This document shows, in pieces, positions 34,730-43,651 of a stretch of DNA of 64,000 bases (position 1 is its first letter; each line of letters begins with the position of its first letter). The stretch spans positions 806,001 to 870,000 of the forward strand of contig NZ_JBHLXC010000002.1 in assembly GCF_042432495.1 (NCBI RefSeq), written 5' to 3'. A program made the position numbers and the translations under genes. The DNA comes from Pseudochelatococcus lubricantis. GTDB taxonomy: Bacteria; Pseudomonadota; Alphaproteobacteria; Rhizobiales; Beijerinckiaceae. The notes under the pieces were generated by a model, which had not been told where the DNA came from, made no database searches, and saw only the letters and a program-made list of their open reading frames with translations.

Positions 34730-35431
34730 CTACACACTGAGATAGCGCATGCGCGATTCTTCGTCTGACAGCAACCGCGGGGTGTCGCCTTCCCATACCA
34801 CTTCGCCCTTCTCGACGATGTAGTGGCGATCCGCGAAGCCCGCGAGGCTCTCCACTTCCTTGTCGACCAGAATGAGCGTGAGCCCGGTCTTCTTCAACTC
34901 GTGCAGCCGCGCCCAGATCTCGTCGCGAACGATCGGGGCGAGCCCTTCCATGGCCTCGTCCAGGACGAGCAACTGCGGATTGGTCATCAGCGCACGGCCG
35001 ATCGCCAGCATCTGCTGCTCGCCACCCGAGAGCTGGTTGCCGCCATTGTGGAGGCGCTCGCCCAGGCGCGGGAAAAAGTCGATGACGCGGTTGAGCGTCC
35101 ACGGCTCCCTTACCTTTCGATGATTGGCTGCCGCCATGAGCAGGTTCTCCCGGACGGTGAGGTTCGGGAAGATGCGCCGCCCTTCCGGTACGATGCCGAC
35201 ACCGAGACGGGCGATGCGATGCGGCGGCAGGCCGGAGACGACCTCGCCGTTCAGCCTGACGGTTCCTGCTTTCAGCTTCAGCAGGCCCATGACGGAACTG
35301 ATGGTCGTCGTCTTGCCCATGCCGTTGCGGCCCATCAGGGTCACGACCTCGCCGGGGTTGACGTGAAAGCTCATTCCGAAAAGAACCTGACTGCTTCCGT
35401 AGGAGGCCTCCACATTCTCGACTTCCAGCAT
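34730..35431 (-). CDS. livF: Branched-chain-type ABC transporter ATPase LivF
   Basis: 233 residues from the ATG at 35431. Walker A GRNGMGKTT, signature LSGGEQQM, Walker B LLVLDEAMEGLAP: all motifs are intact. It hydrolyses ATP to power import through LivH/LivM. It is the last gene of a ~10 kb operon that begins with gentisate dioxygenase, so the substrate is probably the aromatic acid degraded by that operon, not an amino acid. Confidence 0.92.
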   Translation of the reverse strand: MLEVENVEASYGSSQVLFGMSFHVNPGEVVTLMGRNGMGKTTTISSVMGLLKLKAGTVRLNGEVVSGLPPHRIARLGVGIVPEGRRIFPNLTVRENLLMAAANHRKVREPWTLNRVIDFFPRLGERLHNGGNQLSGGEQQMLAIGRALMTNPQLLVLDEAMEGLAPIVRDEIWARLHELKKTGLTLILVDKEVESLAGFADRHYIVEKGEVVWEGDTPRLLSDEESRMRYLSV

Positions 35432-35451
35432 GATGGCCGCTCCTCTCAGCT

Positions 35452-36204
35452 TTAGTGTTGCCTGTGGCCCAGATACGCGGCCTTGACGTCGTCGTTGGCG
35501 CGGATGTCCGCCGGCGAGCCGGTGGCGATGGTGCGCCCGGCCACGAGGACGCTGACCCGGTCGGCAAGCGCGAAGACGGCGTTCATGTCGTGCTCGACAA
35601 GCAGGATGGTGTAGTTCTTCTTCAGATCGGCGAGCAGCCGGGTCATGCGCGCCGAATCCTGCTTGCCCATTCCCGCCATCGGCTCGTCGAGGAGCAGCAG
35701 CGACGGGCGCATGGCGAGCACCATCGCCAGTTCGAGCTGGCGCCGTTCGCCGTGGGACAGATCCTGCGCGAGCACCTCGGCGCGATCGCCCAGGCCGACG
35801 AGTTCGATAGCCTCCCGCGCCTCGTCCATCATCGCCCGGTCGAGCCATGCAGCCCCCAGGAAGCGAAAGGAATCCCCCTTGCGCGCCTGCACGGCCAGCG
35901 CCGCATTGGCGATGGCCGTGAACTTCGGGAACACCGACGAGATCTGGAACGAGCGCGCCATTCCGGAGAGCGCGCGACGCTCCATGGAGGTCTCGGTGAT
36001 GTCCTGTCCATCAAGAAAGATGTGGCCTTCGTCGGGCCTGATCTGTCCCTGAAGCTGCGAGATCAACGTAGTCTTGCCGGCGCCGTTGGGGCCGATCAGG
36101 GCATGCGTCTCGCCGCGCATGACCTCCAGGCTGCAGTTGTTGGTGGCCGCCAGGCCGCCGAAGCGCTTGACGAGGTTACGCACCTCGAGGAACGGCTTGC
36201 TCAA
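35452..36204 (-). CDS. livG: Branched-chain-type ABC transporter ATPase LivG
   Basis: 250 residues from a TTG at 36204, chosen because GGGAGGGAAGAA precedes it and it overlaps the LivM stop (TTGA). Walker A GPNGAGKTT, signature LSHGERRQLE, Walker B LLLLDEPMAGMG. LivG usually ends with a C-terminal tail after the H-loop (VEHDMNAVF), as here. It pairs with LivF as the ATPase dimer. Confidence 0.92.
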   Translation of the reverse strand: MSKPFLEVRNLVKRFGGLAATNNCSLEVMRGETHALIGPNGAGKTTLISQLQGQIRPDEGHIFLDGQDITETSMERRALSGMARSFQISSVFPKFTAIANAALAVQARKGDSFRFLGAAWLDRAMMDEAREAIELVGLGDRAEVLAQDLSHGERRQLELAMVLAMRPSLLLLDEPMAGMGKQDSARMTRLLADLKKNYTILLVEHDMNAVFALADRVSVLVAGRTIATGSPADIRANDDVKAAYLGHRQH

Positions 36205-37256
36205 TTCTTCCCTCCCGACACGTTGCGGCCAAGCCAGGGAACCAGCGCCCCGAGATCGGCGATACCGCCACGCAGAAGCGTCACCATGGCTACGATCAGC
36301 AATCCGAAGGCGAGGTGCCAGTATTCCGTCCACGATTCGAGAATGAGTTCGAGGCCGAGATAGACGGCGGCGCCGACAAGCGGACCGCTGACGCTGCCAA
36401 GTCCGCCCATCACCACCATCACCACCAGTTCGCCGGAGCGCGACCAGGACATGTCTGCCGGGCTGATGAACTGCTGGCCGGTCGCCAGCAGCACGCCGGC
36501 CATGCCTGTCAGCGTGCCCGAGATGACGAAGGCGAGAAGCTTGTAGCGAAGCGGCGCTATGCCGATCGCCGAAAGTCGCCGCTCGTTCTGCGCGGCCGCC
36601 CGCAGCACGATGCCGAACTTGCTGTCGACGAGCAGCGTCACGAGCACGAGCGTCAGCGCAAGGACGGAGAGGGTGAAGAGGTAGAAGGTCGAGCGCTGCG
36701 ACAGATCCAGTCCGCCGAAGGTGATCGGATTGATGATCTGGAGGCCGTCCTCGCCCCCGTAGGCCTGAAGGGCGACGAAGAAGTAATAGGCCATCTGGTT
36801 GAAGGCCAGGGTGATCATGATGAAGTAGGTACCGCTGGTGCGCAGCGAGATGAGGCCGGTCAGCGCCGCGAACGGTACGGTCACAACGATGGCCAGCGGC
36901 AGCAGGATCGCGAGATCCGACGTGCCCGTGAAGGCGAACGGGCCTATCATCAGCGGTTCGAGATTGGCGTCGTGATAGGCGAGGATGGCGACGACATAGC
37001 CGCCCACGCCGATGAACGAGGCATGCATCAGGCTGACCATGCCGCCGAAACCAAGCACGAAATTCAGCGCCACCGCGACGATGCCGAAGATCATGATGCG
37101 TGTGAAGACGCGGATCAGAAAGGTGTCGCCGGCGCTTTGGGCATAGGCGAGGATCCCCACGAGCGCCACGACCAGGACGAGGGCGGGCACGAACCGCTGC
37201 GCGGAGGCAAGCAGCCGCGACTGCCGATCCGGATTGATGAGCGAGAGGTCAGCCAT
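36201..37256 (-). CDS. livM: Branched-chain-type ABC transporter permease LivM
   Basis: 351 residues with about ten hydrophobic segments (FVPALVLVVALVGILAYA, IMIFGIVAVALNFVLGFGG, and others). The EAA-like loop NERRLSAIGIAPLRYKLLAF contacts the ATPase. It overlaps LivH by eight bases upstream and LivG downstream. Together with LivH it forms the membrane pore. Confidence 0.92.
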   Translation of the reverse strand: MADLSLINPDRQSRLLASAQRFVPALVLVVALVGILAYAQSAGDTFLIRVFTRIMIFGIVAVALNFVLGFGGMVSLMHASFIGVGGYVVAILAYHDANLEPLMIGPFAFTGTSDLAILLPLAIVVTVPFAALTGLISLRTSGTYFIMITLAFNQMAYYFFVALQAYGGEDGLQIINPITFGGLDLSQRSTFYLFTLSVLALTLVLVTLLVDSKFGIVLRAAAQNERRLSAIGIAPLRYKLLAFVISGTLTGMAGVLLATGQQFISPADMSWSRSGELVVMVVMGGLGSVSGPLVGAAVYLGLELILESWTEYWHLAFGLLIVAMVTLLRGGIADLGALVPWLGRNVSGGKN

Positions 37257-38121
37257 GGACGGAAAACAATCCTTTGGGGCGCCACGCCAGGATGGTCGCC
37301 ATGAGAATGAAGATGACCATGCTGCCCAGCGCCGGCGGGAGCAGGATGCGGCCGAGCGTGTCGACGACGCCGATCAGCAGCGCCGCCACGAAGGCGCCGC
37401 GCACCGAGCCGATGCCGCCGATCACCGTGACGACCAGGGCAAGGATGAGCACCGGCTCGCCCATGCCGATCTGCACGGCGGTGATCGGCCCGGCCATCAT
37501 ACCGGCGAGGCCCGCGAGCGCCGCCCCCAGCGCGAACACCAGGACGAAGATCGTCTCGACATTCACGCCCATGGCGGACGCCATCGGCCTGTCGCTCGCG
37601 CCCGCACGCACCCACATGCCGACCCGGGTATGGGAGATCAGCACGTAGAGCCCGCCGGCGACGAGAACGCCGACCGCCAGGATCGCCAGGCGGAAGGTGG
37701 GATACTGCAGGCCGGGCATCAGCTGGACGGAGCCCGCAAGCAGGGACGGCAGCGGCAGCGGCACCGAGACGGGCCCCCACAGCATGCGCACGAGGTCGTT
37801 GAAGACGAGGATGAGGCCGAAAGTCACGAGCACCTGGTCGAGATGCGACCGGTCGTAGAAGCGCCGCAACAGGACCCGCTCCAGCACCGCGCCGACGAGC
37901 GCCGTCAGCAGCATCGCGGCAAGAAACGACAGCACGAACTGCCCCGTCATCTGGTAAAGGGTCGCCGCCAGATAGGCCCCGATCATGTAGAGCGAGCCAT
38001 GAGCGAGGTTGATCAGGTTCATGATACCGAAGACAAGCGTCAGTCCCGCGGACATGAGGAACAGCATCACGCCGAACTGTACACCGTTGATCGCTTGTTC
38101 GAGCAGAAGAGGAAGGCCCAT
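37249..38121 (-). CDS. livH: Branched-chain-type ABC transporter permease LivH
   Basis: 290 residues from the ATG at 38121, which aligns with the family start (MGLPLLLEQAINGVQFGVML). Hydrophobic throughout, with the typical GLTLVFGIMNLINLAHGSLY and the ATPase-contact loop ASDRPMASAMGVNVETIF. It forms the inner-membrane channel with LivM. Confidence 0.92.
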   Translation of the reverse strand: MGLPLLLEQAINGVQFGVMLFLMSAGLTLVFGIMNLINLAHGSLYMIGAYLAATLYQMTGQFVLSFLAAMLLTALVGAVLERVLLRRFYDRSHLDQVLVTFGLILVFNDLVRMLWGPVSVPLPLPSLLAGSVQLMPGLQYPTFRLAILAVGVLVAGGLYVLISHTRVGMWVRAGASDRPMASAMGVNVETIFVLVFALGAALAGLAGMMAGPITAVQIGMGEPVLILALVVTVIGGIGSVRGAFVAALLIGVVDTLGRILLPPALGSMVIFILMATILAWRPKGLFSVHG

Positions 38122-38242
38122 CGTCGCCTCGCATCCTGAAAGCGGCCGATGCGGACCGGGATGAGGGCCCGCCGTCGGCATGTCCTATATTGATAGACGA
38201 TGAAAGGCGGCGGCACGGGTCGCGCGGCCGCCCCCATGCCCG

Positions 38243-39409
38243 TCAGAGGGGCAGCTTGCACTTCTCGACGAAGGAGTCGGGATGCTGCTTCACGATTACC
38301 TCGCGCAGCGCCATGATCGGGCGGCCCCTGTCGTCGTTCTCGATCTGCGTCAGGTAGAAGTCCTGGATCGGATGGTGGTTGGTGTTGAGCCGGAAACCGG
38401 GGCGCACAGAATCGAAGCTGACGGTCTGCAGGGCCTTGCGGAAGGCATCCTTGTCCTCGATCTTGCCGCCGATGCTGGTCAGTGCCGCATCGAGCAGCCG
38501 GGCGCCATCATAAGCCTGCGCGGCGGAAGGCGACGGGATGCGGTTATACGCCGCCTCGAAGTCGGTCACGAACTTCTTGCTCGCCGGATTGTCGAAGCTC
38601 TCGCTCCAGAACGTGGAGGCGAAGGCACCAACGGCTGCGTCGCCCATGGCCGGCAGAACTGTCTGGTCGAGCGAGAAGGGCGGCCCGTAGAGCGGGATTT
38701 CCGCCTTGAGGCCGGCCTGGGAATACTGCTTGACGAAGTTGATGCCCATGCCGCCCGGATAGAAGAAGAACACCGCATCGGGTTTGGCCGCGCGCAGCTG
38801 GGCGATTTCGGCGGCATAGTCGAGCTGACCGAACGCCGTGTAGACCTCGCCGATGACGTCGCCCTTGAACGTGCGCTTGAAGCCCGCCAGGAAGTCCTTG
38901 CCCGCCGGATAGTTCGGCGCCATCAGATAAACACGCTTCACGCCTTTCTGGGTCAGGTAGATGCCCATCGCCTCGGACGGCGTGTCGTTCTGGAACGAGA
39001 CGTTGAAGTAGTTCGGATTGCACAACTGCCCGGCATACTGCGACGGCCCGGCATTGATGCTGTAGACGAAGACGCCGGCATCGAGCACGGGTTTCGCGAC
39101 AGCCAGCATGACGTTGGAAAAGTTGATGCCGGTGACGATCTGGACGCCGTCGCGCTCGACCAGCTTGTCGGCGGCCTGGCGCCCGGCATCCGGCTTGCCC
39201 TGATCATCCGCCTGGATCAGTTCAACCGCTCGCCCGCCCAGCTTGCCGCCGGAACTCTCTAGGCCGAGCTTGAAACCTTCTAGCAACTCCCTGCCCAGCA
39301 CGCCCTGCGGACCGGAGAAGGTGGAGATGAAGCCGATCTTGATCGGCTCCTCGGCATGCGCGCTTGCGGCCAGCAGGCTCGCGGCGAACATCAATGCGAC
39401 TTTCTTCAT
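38243..39409 (-). CDS. ABC transporter periplasmic binding protein (Liv type, aromatic acid)
   Basis: 388 residues from the ATG at 39409 (GGAGG upstream). Signal peptide MKKVALMFAASLLAASAHA, then a type-1 periplasmic binding fold: IKIGFISTFSGPQGVLGREL, INAGPSQYAG, YLMAPNYPAGKDFLAGF. It delivers the substrate to LivHM. Very similar to the orphan binding protein at 47171-48349. Its operon position beside a gentisate pathway points to an aromatic carboxylate such as 3-hydroxybenzoate. Confidence 0.88.
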   Translation of the reverse strand: MKKVALMFAASLLAASAHAEEPIKIGFISTFSGPQGVLGRELLEGFKLGLESSGGKLGGRAVELIQADDQGKPDAGRQAADKLVERDGVQIVTGINFSNVMLAVAKPVLDAGVFVYSINAGPSQYAGQLCNPNYFNVSFQNDTPSEAMGIYLTQKGVKRVYLMAPNYPAGKDFLAGFKRTFKGDVIGEVYTAFGQLDYAAEIAQLRAAKPDAVFFFYPGGMGINFVKQYSQAGLKAEIPLYGPPFSLDQTVLPAMGDAAVGAFASTFWSESFDNPASKKFVTDFEAAYNRIPSPSAAQAYDGARLLDAALTSIGGKIEDKDAFRKALQTVSFDSVRPGFRLNTNHHPIQDFYLTQIENDDRGRPIMALREVIVKQHPDSFVEKCKLPL

Positions 39410-39491
39410 CACTATTCCTCCCATCATCGCGCTGCTACCTGCGCTTTCTCATTGTTCACTGATCCCGACCGGCATCGCGGCCCCGGTGGCC

Positions 39492-40718
39492 TCACGATGC
39501 AACGCCGGGAACGACAGCGTCCTCGGCCAGACAGTTGCCGACGTTCCAGCCGTAGAGCCACTCGATCGCATCGTAGAAGCGCTGCTGGCTCTGCCCCTTC
39601 CAGAGCGAGTTGCGCACCAGGCGCTCCACGTCCTTGGCGTGGTAGATGCGCCCCATCTCGCGGGCCGACAGCACGATGCGTGCCGTGCGCGTCACGCGCG
39701 AGCGCTGATAGAGATCGAAGGCGCGCGGAATGTCGTTGTCGCAGACACGCAGCGACTGGCCGAGCGTGACCGCATCCTCCATCGCCATGCAGGCGCCCTG
39801 CGCCATGTATTGCGTGGTCGGATGCGCGGCGTCGCCCAGCAGCGTCACACGGCCGAACGTCCATTGGCCGATGGGCTCTCGATCGGCGGTTGCCCAGCGC
39901 TTCCAGCTCTTGGGCAGCTCGATGAGGCGCCGCGCCTTGTGGCAGACCTCCGTGAAATAGCTTTCCACTTCCTCTTTCGAGCCGTCCCGCACGCTCCACT
40001 CCTCCTTGTCGCGGCTGTGGAAGGTGACGACGACGTTGTATTGCTCGCCTCCGCGCAGCGGATAGTGGACGAGGTGACAATGGGGGCCGACCCAGATAGA
40101 GGCGGCGTTCCATTGCAGGTCGGCGGGAAAGTCCTGCTTGTCGACGACTGCCCGATAGACGACGTGCCCGGTCACCATCGGCGGATCGCCGACATACTGC
40201 TCCCGCACCACGGACTTGCCGCCATCCGCGGCGATCAGGCCGATGCCGCGATGCGCCTCGCCGTGCTGATCGTAGACGGTGACGCCGGTCTCGTCCTGCT
40301 CCACGCGCACGATCCGCGTTGCGGTGACGAAACGGGCATTGCCGCTATCGCGTACGCCCTCCAGCAGCGACAAGTGCAGATCGACGCGATGAATGACCGC
40401 ATAAGGATTGCCGAAGCGCTGGCGGAAGGCTTCGCCCGTCTCGATGCGGCCGACGAGCGAGGCGTCGATGGCGTCGTGCATCACCAGTGCTTCGGTGTAG
40501 ACCGCGCGCCGGCGCATCTTCTCACCAACGCCCAGCGCATCGCACGCATTGAAGGCGTTGGGGCCGAGCTGAATGCCCGCGCCGATCTCGCCGATCTGCG
40601 GGGCCTGCTCGAAGATCGTGACGCGAAAGCCGCGCTGCACCAGCGCCAGCGCCGCCGCCAGCCCCCCGATGCCGCCGCCCACGATCAAAAACGGAGCGGA
40701 TAAACTGTCCTGAGCCAT
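39492..40718 (-). CDS. FAD-dependent hydroxylase, probable 3-hydroxybenzoate 6-monooxygenase
   Basis: 408 residues from the ATG at 40718. Flavin motifs: FLIVGGGIGGLAAALALVQR, the DG motif LIAADGGKSVVR, and GD motif VTLLGDAAHPTTQYMAQGA. This is the class A hydroxylase fold shared by salicylate 1- and 3-hydroxybenzoate 6-hydroxylases. Since gentisate-cleaving enzymes follow in the same operon and no catechol dioxygenase is present, the product is most likely gentisate. It uses NAD(P)H and O2 in the cytoplasm. Confidence 0.85.
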   Translation of the reverse strand: MAQDSLSAPFLIVGGGIGGLAAALALVQRGFRVTIFEQAPQIGEIGAGIQLGPNAFNACDALGVGEKMRRRAVYTEALVMHDAIDASLVGRIETGEAFRQRFGNPYAVIHRVDLHLSLLEGVRDSGNARFVTATRIVRVEQDETGVTVYDQHGEAHRGIGLIAADGGKSVVREQYVGDPPMVTGHVVYRAVVDKQDFPADLQWNAASIWVGPHCHLVHYPLRGGEQYNVVVTFHSRDKEEWSVRDGSKEEVESYFTEVCHKARRLIELPKSWKRWATADREPIGQWTFGRVTLLGDAAHPTTQYMAQGACMAMEDAVTLGQSLRVCDNDIPRAFDLYQRSRVTRTARIVLSAREMGRIYHAKDVERLVRNSLWKGQSQQRFYDAIEWLYGWNVGNCLAEDAVVPGVAS

Positions 40719-40874
40719 TATGTTTCCTCCTCGCGGTCTTCTGCGCGGAAGCGTTGTCCCTGAAGCACTTGTCAGGGAACAAGGAACCGCGTGTCTGAAG
40801 CGCGTCCCTGCTCCTATGCGTTCTTTGCCGCGCGTGCCCGATCCAGGACGTCCGTCATCCCGGAGCGTCGCGCT

Positions 40875-40954
40875 AGAGCATTTTTCGATCACTCATGATC
40901 GCCAAATGCTCTGCGATTCTTTCATTGAGCGAATTCTGATCGGAAAGCGCTCTA
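40875..40954. repeat. Dispersed palindromic repeat, copy 2, with hairpin
   Basis: The left part, AGAGCATTTTTCGATCA ... TGATCGCCAAATGCTCT (40875-40912), folds into a hairpin. The right part, GAGCGAATTCTGATCGGAAA then GCGCTC, is the reverse complement of the outer halves of the repeat at 34341-34388. It starts at the stop codon of the FAH hydrolase gene and may trim or terminate transcripts between it and the hydroxylase gene. Confidence 0.7.
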
Positions 40955-41641
40955 GGTGATCGTCACTTCGATTTCGCCCACACCCTCGACGCCGCCGGTC
41001 ACGTTGTCGCCGGCAACGATAGGGCCAACACCGGCGGGTGTGCCGGTCATGATGAGATCCCCCGGCCGCAACTCGATGGATCGCGAGATGATCGAGATGA
41101 TTTCCGGCACGCTCCAGATCAGATCGGCAATATCCTGATCCTGCTTCACCGTGCCATTGACCGCGAGCCAGATGCGCCCGCTCGCCGGGTGGCCGACATC
41201 GGCCGCGGGACGCAGGGGCGCGATCGGCGCCGACCGGTCGAACGACTTGCCCCAGGACCAGGGACGGCCGGCGTCGCGCGCCGCCAGCTGAAGGTCGCGC
41301 CGGGTCAGGTCGATACCAACGCCATAGCCCCAGACGTGATCGCGCGCCTCGTCGAGCGGGATGTCGGTGCCGCCCTTGCCGATCGCGACGACCAGCTCGA
41401 TCTCGTAATGGAGGTTGCCGGTATCCGGAGGATAGGGAATCTGCGTCGGAGTATCGAGGGCGACATCGGCCGGCTTCATGAAGAAGAACGGCGGCTCGCG
41501 ATCCGGGTCCCTGCCCATCTCGCGCGCGTGCGCCGCATAGTTGCGGCCGACGCAGAAAATGCGGCGGATGGGAAAGCGTGCGCTGTCACCGGCGACGGCA
41601 AGCGAGGGCTGGGGCGGCGGAGGGAAAACGTAAGCGGTCAT
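40952..41641 (-). CDS. Fumarylacetoacetate-hydrolase-family enzyme, probable fumarylpyruvate hydrolase
   Basis: 229 residues from the ATG at 41641. FAH-fold signatures: RIFCVGRNYAAHAREMG, FFFMKPADV, LHYEIELVVAIG with the metal-binding Glu pair, GYGVGIDLTRRDLQ and IMTGTPAGVGP. It would split fumarylpyruvate to fumarate and pyruvate, the last step of the gentisate route. A second paralogue lies 0.7 kb upstream in the same operon. Confidence 0.85.
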   Translation of the reverse strand: MTAYVFPPPPQPSLAVAGDSARFPIRRIFCVGRNYAAHAREMGRDPDREPPFFFMKPADVALDTPTQIPYPPDTGNLHYEIELVVAIGKGGTDIPLDEARDHVWGYGVGIDLTRRDLQLAARDAGRPWSWGKSFDRSAPIAPLRPAADVGHPASGRIWLAVNGTVKQDQDIADLIWSVPEIISIISRSIELRPGDLIMTGTPAGVGPIVAGDNVTGGVEGVGEIEVTIT

Positions 41642-41690
41642 GAGCGGTTGTCCATGTGGCCTGCTTGCAGGCGGGTTGCCGGAAAAGGTG

Positions 41691-42329
41691 TCAGGCAGCG
41701 TCTGGCTGGCGGCCGGGCGCTGCCTCCGCGAAGGCAGGCAGCGCCTCGCAGGCAATCCTGACGGCCCGCAAGCGCGGGAAAGCCGCGGTATCGATACCGA
41801 AGCGGTCGGCCGAGAACATCTGCGGCACGAGGCAGATGTCCGCGAGACCCGGTGCCTCGCCGAAGCAGAAGGGGCTCTCCGGGCGGCGGGACAGCAGGGC
41901 CTCGCAGGCTGCCAGCCCCTCGCCGATCCAGCGCGTCAGCCAGCGGTTCACGCCGGCGTCGTCCTGACCAAGCTCCTGGCGCAGATAGTCGAGCACGCGC
42001 AGATTCTGCAGCGGATGAACCTCGCAGGCGATCACCTGGGCGAAGGCACGCACGTGGGCCCTTGTCGCCGGATCGGCCGGCAGCAGCGGAGGCGTCGGAT
42101 GGGTCTCGTCCAGCCATTCGATGATAGCGAGCGACTGGGTGAAAACCTCTCCGCCATCCTCTAGCGCCGGAACCAACGCCTGCGGGTTCAGGGCGCGGAA
42201 GGCTGCCGTCCTGTGCGCCCCCTCGCGCAGAGGGGTCGAGACGAATGCGTAGCTCAGCCTCTTCAGATTGAAGGCAATACGACAACGGTAAGAAGAACTT
42301 GAACGAAAAAATCCATGAAAGCGCATCAT
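41691..42329 (-). CDS. Maleylpyruvate isomerase, zeta-class glutathione S-transferase
   Basis: 212 residues from the ATG at 42329. The N-terminal thioredoxin fold contains the zeta-class active-site SSSSYRCRIAF, then NPQALVPAL and QSLAIIEWLDE; the C-terminal helical domain follows (CFGEAPGLADICLVPQMFSA). It isomerises maleylpyruvate to fumarylpyruvate with glutathione. It overlaps the upstream FAH gene by ATGA. Confidence 0.9.
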   Translation of the reverse strand: MMRFHGFFRSSSSYRCRIAFNLKRLSYAFVSTPLREGAHRTAAFRALNPQALVPALEDGGEVFTQSLAIIEWLDETHPTPPLLPADPATRAHVRAFAQVIACEVHPLQNLRVLDYLRQELGQDDAGVNRWLTRWIGEGLAACEALLSRRPESPFCFGEAPGLADICLVPQMFSADRFGIDTAAFPRLRAVRIACEALPAFAEAAPGRQPDAA

Positions 42330-43024
42330 TCCGGCTCCCCGATAGTGACTTCCACAGGCGTGAGCCCCTCGATCTGACCGCGGATCCGCGCGCCGGGGGC
42401 GAGCGGCGCCACGCCCGCCGGCGTGCCGGTGAAGATCAGGTCGCCAGGCGCCAGATGATAGAATTTCGACAGCTCGGCGATGAGCGCCATCGGCGAGCAG
42501 AGCATGTCCGACAGGTGTGCATCCTGGCGCAGCTCGTCGTCGACGCTGAGCCAGATGCGTTGACCATCCGGCACACCGAAATCGGCTGCGGGCGTGATTT
42601 CGGCGACGACAGCTGATGCCTCGACGTCCTTGCCGAGATCCCATGGCTGTCCCGCCGCGCGCAAAGCGCGCTGGAGGTCGCGCCGCGTCATGTCGAGCCC
42701 GCAGGCATAGCCGTAGACGGCCGCGACCGCTTCGCTCTCCGAAACCCGGAACGCATGGGAGCCCAGACACAGCACGAGTTCGAGTTCGTACTGGTAGTTC
42801 CGCGTCCCGGGCGGATAGGGGATAGTCTCGCCCGATTGCGCGAGCGCGCTCGGCGATTTGGTGAAGAAAAAGGGAGCCGAACGCCCGGCCTCCGCGCCGA
42901 GTTCGAGTGCATGGGCGGCGTAGTTGCGCCCGGCGCAGAAAATGCGGCGGACGGGCAGCCGCGCGCTCAGCCCGCGCACGGGCAGGGTCGGGGCGACAGG
43001 CGGGGGAAACACCAGTTCCTGCAT
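42326..43024 (-). CDS. Second FAH-family hydrolase of the gentisate operon
   Basis: 232 residues. Clearly paralogous to the hydrolase at 40952-41641: RIFCAGRNYAAHALELGAEA, FFFTKSPSAL, YELELVLCLG, GYACGLDMTRRDLQRAL, IFTGTPAGVAPL. Metal-binding residues look intact. It may act on maleylpyruvate directly, on a substituted fumarylpyruvate, or be redundant. It starts four bases after the DinB-like gene. Confidence 0.85.
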   Translation of the reverse strand: MQELVFPPPVAPTLPVRGLSARLPVRRIFCAGRNYAAHALELGAEAGRSAPFFFTKSPSALAQSGETIPYPPGTRNYQYELELVLCLGSHAFRVSESEAVAAVYGYACGLDMTRRDLQRALRAAGQPWDLGKDVEASAVVAEITPAADFGVPDGQRIWLSVDDELRQDAHLSDMLCSPMALIAELSKFYHLAPGDLIFTGTPAGVAPLAPGARIRGQIEGLTPVEVTIGEPE

Positions 43025-43027
43025 CGC

Positions 43028-43651
43028 TCAGACTTCCAGCGCCGCAACGAAGTCGGGCGGTGCGTCGGCAAGGCGCCCGCTCGCGCGCAGATCAAGCGCG
43101 CTGGCCCACAGTGAGCGGGCACGCGCGAACACGCTCTCCCGGGCGATCGTGCAGGATACGCCCTCGATCGGCAGATCCCACTGCTCATCGGTCAGGTCGC
43201 GCCAAGTCACGTCGAGATGGATGGCGGCATGCGTGACGAGATGGCGCAGCGCGGTAGCTGGCAGCGTTTCGGCGAGGTCGAGAGCGCCAGCACCGACGTC
43301 GGCGAATTCCTCGCTCGGACCGCTCGTCGCCAGGGCGATCGCCTGTGCGATGGCGCGCCCCTCAAGCCCGACCGCCGCGATCACGCGCCGCCGCGTCCAG
43401 CCAGAGCGCGATGACGCGGCCCACAGCGCGGCATCGCTCAGCTCGTTGAGCTGGCGGGCAAAATAGGCTGTTCCAAGCCGCGCCCAATAAAGCTCCCGGG
43501 CCGGCGCGGCCGACGCATCGTAGCGCGCGCCGCTCCCTTGACGTGCGCGCAGGGCGACGCGCGCTCCCGCCAACTCGTCCGCGCCCGGAGCCGTACCCAT
43601 AGCCATGCCGGCCGGACCGGGGCGGGGTGCAGCATCGCGTTCCCCGTTCAT
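43028..43651 (-). CDS. DinB/MDMPI-like protein (maleylpyruvate isomerase N-terminal-like)
   Basis: 207 residues overlapping the dioxygenase stop by ATGA. Helical, with histidines placed like the metal ligands of DinB-fold enzymes (ARQLNELSDAALWAASS, TALRHLVTHAAIHLDVTWRD, LTDEQWDLPIEG). Mycothiol-dependent maleylpyruvate isomerases belong to this fold, but proteobacteria lack mycothiol and a glutathione-type isomerase is encoded next door. Its role here is unclear; metal binding is inferred. Confidence 0.65.
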   Translation of the reverse strand: MNGERDAAPRPGPAGMAMGTAPGADELAGARVALRARQGSGARYDASAAPARELYWARLGTAYFARQLNELSDAALWAASSRSGWTRRRVIAAVGLEGRAIAQAIALATSGPSEEFADVGAGALDLAETLPATALRHLVTHAAIHLDVTWRDLTDEQWDLPIEGVSCTIARESVFARARSLWASALDLRASGRLADAPPDFVAALEV

